From Haloarcula halophila (GTDB lineage Archaea > Halobacteriota > Halobacteria > Halobacteriales > Haloarculaceae), in contig NZ_CP119559.1 of the NCBI RefSeq assembly GCF_029278565.1, positions 496,001 through 560,000 on the forward strand: DNA of 64,000 nt. The letters are read 5' to 3'. This document shows, piece after piece, positions 58,074 through 64,000 of the stretch. Within the stretch, counting starts at the first letter, position 1. Every line of letters starts with the position of its first letter. Made by a program: the position numbers and the translations under genes. The notes below the pieces were generated by a model. That model was not told where the DNA came from, did not search any database, and saw only the letters and a program-made list of their open reading frames with translations.

Positions 58074-59252
58074 ATGGAACAGCGGACGCGCACCTATCTC
58101 AAAGGCCGCTTCGGCGACCACTACCGACAGGCGTCGGTGACGCCGCCGCCGGCCGCAAACGAGCGCGAGTGGGGGTACATCCCCTGGACGGAGGGGCCGG
58201 GGGAGACGATGATCCGCCACGAGTCGCTGCTGGACCTGGGTGACATCGAAGGGTTCCTGGGACGGGACCGGCCACGGCACGTCTACTTCTCGGCGGGCCG
58301 GTACGACGACCCCGGCGCCTCACAGATGAGCGAGAAGGGGTGGCGCTCGTCCGATCTGGTCTTCGACCTGGACGCCGACCACCTCCCGTCGGTCACGCTG
58401 GGCGAGGACAGCTACGCCGAGATGCTCGCGAAGTGCCAGGACGCGCTTCGTCGACTGCTGGACTTTCTCGAAGACGATTTCGGGTTCGAGGACCTGACTA
58501 TCGTCTTCTCGGGGGGTCGCGGGTACCACGTCCACGTCCGGGACGAGGGGATCCAGACGCTGGAACGGAACGCTCGCCGGGAGATCGTCGACTACGTCCG
58601 CGGGATCGGCCTGGAGTTCGAGGAACTCGTTTCCGCCGAGGCCGTCGCGGGGACCGCGGGGCGGTCCAGTCCAGCCCAAAAACGGCTGCTCGATACGAGC
58701 GGCGGGTGGAGCGCACGGGCACACCGCCAGCTCCTCTCGCTGTTCGACGACCTACTCGCGATGGACGAAGACGACGCCGTCGCCCGGCTCCGGGAGTACG
58801 ACCGGATCGGCGAGGGGAAAGCGAAGGCCGCGCTGACCGCAGCCCGTACCAACTACGACGAACTCGAAGCCGGGAACATCGACGTTCACCCGGCGGTGTT
58901 CCAGATCGCGAAACTGGTCGTCCACGAGGCGGTCGCGGCCGACAACGCGCCGATCGACGAGCCGGTGACGACGGACACGAACCGGCTCATCAGGCTCCCG
59001 GGATCGCTCCACGGTGGGAGCGGACTGGCCGTCAGACGGATCGACCGCGACGAACTCGGCGACTTCGACCCGCTGGTCGACGCCGTCCCGGAGACGTTCC
59101 GCGGCCACGAGATCACCGTCGAAGTGACAGACGGCGGCCTGGTCGAGCTCGACGGCGATAGTTTTACACTGGAGGAAAGAGAGGTAACGGTACCAGAGGC
59201 CGTGGGCGTCTTCCTGATGGTCCGCGGGCGCGCTGAAAAGAGCCAGGAATGA
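58074..59252 (+). CDS. priS: DNA primase catalytic (small) subunit
   Basis: PriS makes RNA primers for replication with PriL. The 392-residue length fits. Features are the N-terminal YYL-like region, catalytic Asp98 and Asp100 in LVFDLDADH, the zinc-site region and GGRGYHVHVRD, and the late LIRLPGSLHGGSGL. Its stop overlaps the GINS gene by 4 nt, the conserved haloarchaeal arrangement. Confidence 0.96.
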   Translation: MEQRTRTYLKGRFGDHYRQASVTPPPAANEREWGYIPWTEGPGETMIRHESLLDLGDIEGFLGRDRPRHVYFSAGRYDDPGASQMSEKGWRSSDLVFDLDADHLPSVTLGEDSYAEMLAKCQDALRRLLDFLEDDFGFEDLTIVFSGGRGYHVHVRDEGIQTLERNARREIVDYVRGIGLEFEELVSAEAVAGTAGRSSPAQKRLLDTSGGWSARAHRQLLSLFDDLLAMDEDDAVARLREYDRIGEGKAKAALTAARTNYDELEAGNIDVHPAVFQIAKLVVHEAVAADNAPIDEPVTTDTNRLIRLPGSLHGGSGLAVRRIDRDELGDFDPLVDAVPETFRGHEITVEVTDGGLVELDGDSFTLEEREVTVPEAVGVFLMVRGRAEKSQE

Positions 59253-60142
59253 ATCTCGACGAACTCCAGTCAGTCCAGTCCCGCGAGCGCCAGACCGACC
59301 AGCTTCAGCAGCTCCGCCCGACGTTCTACGAGGAGGCTGGCCAGTTCGTCAACCAACTGCGCGAGGAGCGCGAACGCGCGGCCGACCAGGCCGACGACCC
59401 CTTCGACTCCCCGGAGGTCAACCGCCTCACCGACGACATCAAGACCGCCGAACAGACCGTCGAAGCGATCTACGAGCGTCGCGTGGGCAAGATCGTCAAG
59501 ATGGCATCGCTCGCGGCGGCCGACATGCCAACCGAGGACGGCGGACTGACCCAGGAGGAACGGGGGCTGTTCGAGACGCTCGTGACGGCGATCGAGGACA
59601 ACCGCCAGCACGTACTGGATGTCATCGCCGGCGAAGCCCCGACCGGCGCGGTCGACGGGCAACAGTCCGAGGCGAACGAGACGGTCGACGTGAGTAACGA
59701 GCCACCGAAGCAGACACCGGCTGACCGTGACACCCCCGAACCGGACCCAACGGAGCCGACCGACTCGGAGCCGGGTGTCGACGCGGCCGACCTGATGGGA
59801 GGAGGACCAGGCCACTCGGACGACGGGACCGGTACTCCCTCGACGACCGACGACGGAGCCGACCGGCCGCCACACGAGGCTGCGGTGGTCGCCGACGAAG
59901 GGGACGCCGAGGACGCTTCGTCTCCGGAGTCCGGCCCACAATCCGGGGGCGATCCGCGGCCCGAGCCGGACGGCGGTGAGACGACAGTGGACCGACGAAC
60001 GGTCCGGATCACGGCCGACGTAGGCGAGATATTCGGTGTCGACCAGCGCGAGTACGACCTCTCGGCCGACGACGTCGTGACGCTGCCGGCCGACAACGCC
60101 GATCCGCTCGTCGAACAGGACGCAGCCGAACCGCTGGAGTGA
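59249..60142 (+). CDS. GINS complex subunit (Gins51-type)
   Basis: GINS joins MCM and GAN/Cdc45-like protein in the archaeal replicative helicase. The 297-residue protein has the helical A domain (about 1-130, LRPTFYEEAGQFVNQL, RRVGKIVKMASLAA). A long acidic disordered insert follows (about 135-245, rich in Asp, Glu, Pro, Thr), then a short B domain (VRITADVGEIFGVDQREYDL, VVTLPADNADPLV). The insert is typical of haloarchaeal versions. It is translationally coupled to priS. Confidence 0.92.
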   Translation: MNLDELQSVQSRERQTDQLQQLRPTFYEEAGQFVNQLREERERAADQADDPFDSPEVNRLTDDIKTAEQTVEAIYERRVGKIVKMASLAAADMPTEDGGLTQEERGLFETLVTAIEDNRQHVLDVIAGEAPTGAVDGQQSEANETVDVSNEPPKQTPADRDTPEPDPTEPTDSEPGVDAADLMGGGPGHSDDGTGTPSTTDDGADRPPHEAAVVADEGDAEDASSPESGPQSGGDPRPEPDGGETTVDRRTVRITADVGEIFGVDQREYDLSADDVVTLPADNADPLVEQDAAEPLE

Positions 60143-60179
60143 ACGCAACCGCTTTTGTGGCGCGTTCCCGAGGACCGCT

Positions 60180-60950
60180 ATGGAGTTGACAGACAGCGTC
60201 GCGGTCGTCTCGGGCGGGTCGGGAGCCATCGGCCGCGCGATCGTCGACGAACTGGCCCGCGGCGGTGCGGACGTCGTGGTCGGGTATCACACGGATCGGG
60301 ACGGTGCGACGGAGGCCGTCGAGCGTGCCGAATCCCACGGCGTGACCGCTCGCGCCGTGGCCGCCGACGTGACCGACGAGTCCGCCGCTGCCGCCCTCGT
60401 CGAGGCCGGGACGGAACTCGGACCAGTGCAAGCAGTCGTCACCTGCGCCGGGTACACCGATCCCGGCGCGATCGAGGACCGGACCGCCACAGACCTGGAT
60501 CGACATCTGGCTGTCAACGTCACCGGGGCCGCGAACGTCCTCGGACCGGCCGTCGAACGGATGCGGACCGGGACCGACAGTGGAGCGAGCGACGGTGGCG
60601 CCGTCGTCGCCGTCTCCAGCGTCGCGGCGTCGCTGGGGACGGTCGATACGGCCTACGCCGCCTCGAAGAGCGGACTGGAGGGGTATATCAGGGGGTTAGC
60701 CCGGGAACTCGGCCCCGAGGGAGTCCGAGCGAGCGTCGTCGCCCCCGGACCGGTGGAGACGCCGATGAACGACGCCATCGTCGAATCGCTGGAGGAGCGA
60801 CGGTTCCGCGGCCACGAGACGGTCGAGACGCTGCTGGATCGGTACGCTGCCCAGCCGGCAGAGGTCGCACGCGCCGTTCGGTTCCTGCTCGGCCACGAGT
60901 TCGTCACCGGCGAGGTCCTCCACGTCGACGGCGGGATGGCGCTGGACTGA
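60180..60950 (+). CDS. Short-chain dehydrogenase/reductase (FabG-like)
   Basis: The 256-residue protein has the cofactor loop SGGSGAIGRA (about 11-20), the CAG motif in VTCAGYTD, active-site Tyr159 and Lys163 in TAYAASKSGL, and the end ITGEVLHVDGG-like GEVLHVDGGMALD. It reduces a ketone or oxidises an alcohol with NAD(P). Haloarchaeal FabG-like enzymes also work in polyhydroxyalkanoate synthesis, but no such genes are nearby. Confidence 0.92.
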   Translation: MELTDSVAVVSGGSGAIGRAIVDELARGGADVVVGYHTDRDGATEAVERAESHGVTARAVAADVTDESAAAALVEAGTELGPVQAVVTCAGYTDPGAIEDRTATDLDRHLAVNVTGAANVLGPAVERMRTGTDSGASDGGAVVAVSSVAASLGTVDTAYAASKSGLEGYIRGLARELGPEGVRASVVAPGPVETPMNDAIVESLEERRFRGHETVETLLDRYAAQPAEVARAVRFLLGHEFVTGEVLHVDGGMALD

Positions 60951-60991
60951 CGAGAGAGAACCCCTATCCGGGGCCGTCACGTACCCTGCCC

Positions 60992-61504
60992 ATGAGTGAC
61001 CACAGCGAGGCCGGTGGGCGTCGGACGGCGCTGGACAGGGAGGATCTGCCGGGTGTTGTCGTCGCCGTCGTCCTCGTCAACGCCGTCGGCGCGCTCCCGG
61101 CGGCACTCGGCGGCCCGGACTCGGCGTGGTTCCAGTCGCTCGCCAAACCGGCGCTGTACCCGCCACCGTGGGTGTTCGGCGTGGTCTGGCCGCTGTTGTT
61201 TACGCTGCTTGGCGTCGCCGTGTATCTCGTCTGGCGCGAGGGGCAGACGACGCCACGGAGAGGGGTCGCGATCCGGCTGTTCGTCGCCCAGATGGCGGTC
61301 AACCTCGCCTGGACGCCGACGTTCTTCACGGCACAGGATCTCACCGTCGCCCTCGCCGTCGTCGTGGGGCTGTGGCTCGCGTTGGTGCCGACACTCTGGG
61401 CGTTCTGGCGGGTCGACCGCCGTGCCGGCGGGTTGCTCGTCCCGTATCTCTTGTGGGTGAGTTTCGCAGTCGTGTTGAACTACCAGTTCGTCGTCGTCAA
61501 CTGA
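60992..61504 (+). CDS. TspO/MBR family membrane protein
   Basis: The 170-residue protein has five helices and the aromatic-rich TspO pattern: SLAKPALYPPPWVFGVVWPLLF, AQMAVNLAWTPTFF and WAFWRVDRRAGGLLVPYLLWV. TspO proteins bind tetrapyrroles and other small ligands at membranes. The first 22 residues are a charged extension. A light- or stress-related role, as in other microbes, is possible but not shown here. Confidence 0.92.
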   Translation: MSDHSEAGGRRTALDREDLPGVVVAVVLVNAVGALPAALGGPDSAWFQSLAKPALYPPPWVFGVVWPLLFTLLGVAVYLVWREGQTTPRRGVAIRLFVAQMAVNLAWTPTFFTAQDLTVALAVVVGLWLALVPTLWAFWRVDRRAGGLLVPYLLWVSFAVVLNYQFVVVN

Positions 61505-61550
61505 GGCTTCGATGGCGAGCGCGGGGGATCAACCGAACGTATCGGCGGTC

Positions 61551-62933
61551 TCAGGACGGATCGTAGGTCGTCGTCTCGTAACAGAACGCGGCCAGGAACG
61601 TCTCGTGGGTCTCGCGGAGATCGACACTCGCCGGATAGCCGCCGCCGTAGACCTTCCGGACGTGCGGTGAGCGGGCCATAGCCGCCTCGTAGTCGTCGCC
61701 GACGGTGACACCGAGGTAGGCGCTGTCGAGCGACGCGAGGAGTTCGGCCGGCGACGACGGCGAGCGCTCGGTGACGCCGGCGAACTGGAAGGGAAGCTCC
61801 TCGACGAACGCATCGCTTCGGACGACTGTCGGGGCCAAGCGTGCGTGGTCACCGTAGTCGCGTACTCGCGGGCCGTTCCGAAGCGGTGCCGTCACGTCCC
61901 GCCCCGCTCCCTCGGCCAGGTCGTCGACCCGTCCTGCCTGATCGCCGTCGGTGAACGAGGGCACGTCGGTCGCGGGGTCGGTGACCGGCCCGTCGGTGGC
62001 CCCGACGACACGCTCGGCCAGCGCGGCCGCGAGTTCGTCGGCGTCACACGCCTCGACGGCGACGATCCGGGTCAGGTTGAAGCAGGTCCGACCGCCGGCC
62101 CGGACGATCCCGCGGGCGAGGCTGTCGAGTTCCCGGTCGGTGGGCCGGCGAGCGAGGACCGCGACCGACTGTCCGGGGCCGTACGTCTCGACTGCCGGGT
62201 CGTCGCGGTATCGGGCCGTCGTCTCCCGACTGCCGAACACGAGCGCGTGGTCGGACCGCGTGGCGACCGCCTCGCCGACCGAGCGGTCGCCCGGGAGGAC
62301 GTGGACGGCCGACTCCGGGACCCCCGCAGCCAGCAGCACCCGGGCGAGGCGGACGGCGGTGAACGGGTCCCGACGGGAGGGCCGAAGGACGACGGGAATC
62401 TTCATCGCCACGGCCAGCGCCGGCCAGGCGTAGACCGCTGGATCGTTCGCCGGCATGACGCCACCGAGGACACGGATCCGCGGGGCGAAGGCCAGACCGA
62501 CGTCCCGTTCGCGGACGTACGACGGGTCGTCGTACACCGTGAGGTCGCCGGTCGGCGACTGTGCCCGGAGGCTCTCGGCGGCGTGTCGGAGCCCGTGGGC
62601 GAGCCAGTGGACGCTCGTCCGGACCCAGCCGACCGGGAGCCCGCTCGCCCGGGCGACCCGCTCGGCGTACTCACCGACCGGCGCCAGGTCGTCGGTCGGT
62701 CCGTGTCCGGCGAATCGGCGACCGGCGTCGGCCAGACGGTCGAGCAACTCCCGGACCGGGATCGCCCGGAGGTCGTCGAAGCCCGACTCCCGCGCGGTCT
62801 CGACGGCGTCGTGGACCCGGACTCGCGGGGCCTGTGCGACCGTCGCCAGGTCGCCGCCGACGCCGGTGAGCGTCCGGGTCCGGCGTGTCGCTCGCTCGCC
62901 ACCGGAGACGACCGGGACGGTCGGTTCGGCCAT
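61551..62933 (-). CDS. LuxC-like acyl-CoA reductase (aldehyde-dehydrogenase fold)
   Basis: The 460-residue protein matches the acyl-CoA reductase family by its central VLGGVMPANDPAVYAWPALAV, KIPVVLRPSRRDPFTAVRLAR, VFGSRETTARY and GGRTCFNLTRIVAVE, where the Cys is the likely nucleophile. LuxC reduces fatty acyl groups to aldehydes with NADPH. Its ATG overlaps the stop of the upstream LuxE-like gene (TGATG), so the pair is one unit. The native acyl substrate and product are unknown; luciferase genes are absent. Confidence 0.82.
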   Translation of the reverse strand: MAEPTVPVVSGGERATRRTRTLTGVGGDLATVAQAPRVRVHDAVETARESGFDDLRAIPVRELLDRLADAGRRFAGHGPTDDLAPVGEYAERVARASGLPVGWVRTSVHWLAHGLRHAAESLRAQSPTGDLTVYDDPSYVRERDVGLAFAPRIRVLGGVMPANDPAVYAWPALAVAMKIPVVLRPSRRDPFTAVRLARVLLAAGVPESAVHVLPGDRSVGEAVATRSDHALVFGSRETTARYRDDPAVETYGPGQSVAVLARRPTDRELDSLARGIVRAGGRTCFNLTRIVAVEACDADELAAALAERVVGATDGPVTDPATDVPSFTDGDQAGRVDDLAEGAGRDVTAPLRNGPRVRDYGDHARLAPTVVRSDAFVEELPFQFAGVTERSPSSPAELLASLDSAYLGVTVGDDYEAAMARSPHVRKVYGGGYPASVDLRETHETFLAAFCYETTTYDPS

Positions 62934-63991
62934 CAGTAGACGCCCTCCGTCGCCTCGGCTGTGGCCGCCTGTGCGGTGCCGGGGTTCCGGAGCCAGTCCC
63001 ACTCCAGTGGGGCCTCGCCGCGGACTCGGACTGCGCTGTCGCGTTCGAGGAGCTTCGGGAGGAACAGCTCCTCGCTGAGGACGGTCAACCGGACGCGGCC
63101 ACGCTCGCCGTAAGCGACGGGGTCGCCGTCGTCGTCGACGACTTCGGGGACGAAATACGGCTCGCAGGGGATGTAATCGAGGCTGTAGTTCCGATCGGCC
63201 GGGGGACGGAGTCGCGGTGGGGCCTCCTGTGCAACGCCCATCAGCGTGTTGCCGTACTCGCCGGCGACGGCCACGTCGGCGTACCACTCCTCCCGGAAGA
63301 TCTCGTGCGTGTCGGGATCGAGCGCGGTCCCGCCGTGGTAGACCGCGTCGATCCCCGAATCGGCGACCAGGTCACGGACGGCAGGCCGTTCGAGCAGTCG
63401 CGCGGTCGTAAACAGCACTGTCACGTCCTGGGTCGAGACGACGCGCCGGGCCTGTTCGAGGAGGTGGTCGACGTACTCGTCGAACCGACGCGGATCGTCG
63501 GCGAGTCGTTTGGCCCACCGCGGGTCCATGTTGACGAAGAAGGGGAGCGTCCCCCACAGGTCTGCCAGGTGTTCGACGAACACGCCGGCGTTGTTCGCGC
63601 CGCCGGGCGGCCCGAGCATCAGGAGGTTCCCGCGGGGAAACGCCTCGGGAAGGACCCGGCCGGCCCACGCCGCCTGCTGGCGCCAGTAGTCGGCCATCAC
63701 GACCCGCTTCGGCGGACCGGTCGTCCCGCCGGTCTCGTACACCCGGCGGGGGCCGGACAGCGACTGCGGGTGGAACCGCTCGACCGGGAGCGACCGAAGG
63801 ACGTCCTCGTCGAACGAGCCGAAGACCGAGTCGAGGTCGGCGAAGCCGTCGACGGCCGATCGCACGTCGATCCCCCGGTCGGCCGCCCACTCCAGCCAGT
63901 AGGGCGTCCCGGTGTCGGGATCGAAGTGCGTCTCGACGACGTGTCGGGTCCACTCGTCTCGGTCCGTCTCGGTCGGGACGTGGGGATTCAT
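62933..63991 (-). CDS. LuxE/PaaK-like acyl-adenylate ligase
   Basis: The 352-residue protein has the adenylation motif YETGGTTGPPKRVVM and a later GEYGNTLMG and YGERGRVRLTVLSEE, as in acyl-protein synthetase LuxE and phenylacetate-CoA ligase. At 352 residues it is short, close to LuxE and lacking most of the usual C-terminal subdomain. It is translationally coupled to the LuxC-like gene, which would reduce the activated acyl group. The start at 63991 lies 9 nt inside the right edge. Confidence 0.78.
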   Translation of the reverse strand: MNPHVPTETDRDEWTRHVVETHFDPDTGTPYWLEWAADRGIDVRSAVDGFADLDSVFGSFDEDVLRSLPVERFHPQSLSGPRRVYETGGTTGPPKRVVMADYWRQQAAWAGRVLPEAFPRGNLLMLGPPGGANNAGVFVEHLADLWGTLPFFVNMDPRWAKRLADDPRRFDEYVDHLLEQARRVVSTQDVTVLFTTARLLERPAVRDLVADSGIDAVYHGGTALDPDTHEIFREEWYADVAVAGEYGNTLMGVAQEAPPRLRPPADRNYSLDYIPCEPYFVPEVVDDDGDPVAYGERGRVRLTVLSEELFLPKLLERDSAVRVRGEAPLEWDWLRNPGTAQAATAEATEGVY

Positions 63992-64000
63992 GCCTCGGGC

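Overview
The window is chromosomal DNA of a halophilic archaeon (class Halobacteria). This rests on high GC, very acidic proteins, TATA boxes centred 26-29 nt before start codons (leaderless transcripts), twin-arginine lipoproteins, a PGF-CTERM surface protein, archaeal TFE, PriS-GINS, Trm56, an archaeal CDC48 and a halorhodopsin. A Haloarcula-like genus is plausible but not proven from this sequence. I found no rRNA, CRISPR array or intact insertion sequence. High GC makes long antisense shadow frames over nearly every gene; I left these out.

Layout. 1-4.4 kb: one-carbon metabolism on the minus strand (glyA, hydrolase, lipoprotein, folD, NUDIX). 4.5-10.5 kb: a stand-alone CHAT-domain (caspase-like) protein, the regulator TbsP, an E1-like/YcaO fusion and a DUF63 membrane protein. 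10.6-15.3 kb: an inositol-phosphatase family enzyme, tRNA-Leu(CAA) with a rearranged partial copy, and small conserved proteins. 15.3-20 kb: menaquinone operon menB-menA-menC-menE, without menF or menD. 20-25.3 kb: NRDE protein, HTH protein, Gly/Met-rich protein, PGF-CTERM surface pair, DUF2797, PEBP and a sugar epimerase. 25.3-31.4 kb: DsbA-like lipoprotein with Trm56, TFE with DUF2110/DUF5803/CinA-like, and an NAD-kinase family protein. 31.4-35.6 kb: PhoU-like regulator, then a lower-GC patch with a membrane-tethered HNH nuclease, then a LEA14-like protein.

35.7-44.3 kb: small HTH and membrane proteins, SRPBCC and nitrilase pair, DUF4349, aldehyde dehydrogenase, CDC48, halorhodopsin and a small zinc finger. 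44.3-54.7 kb: FAD/Fe-S D-lactate-type dehydrogenase, MBL-fold lactonase-like enzyme, a coiled-coil protein plus a HisG-like protein, 5'-nucleotidase family enzyme, UspA, MscS and PAC2. 54.7-64 kb: eIF2B-like protein, type IV pilin, DoxX, GNAT, priS-gins replication pair, SDR, TspO, and a LuxC/LuxE-like acyl-reductase pair at the right edge.

The least explained parts are the CHAT protein with its unusual N-terminus, the E1-YcaO fusion with no visible substrate peptide, the coiled-coil/HisG-like pair, the LuxC/LuxE-like pair, the HNH nuclease with a membrane tail, and the shuffled tRNA-Leu segment.
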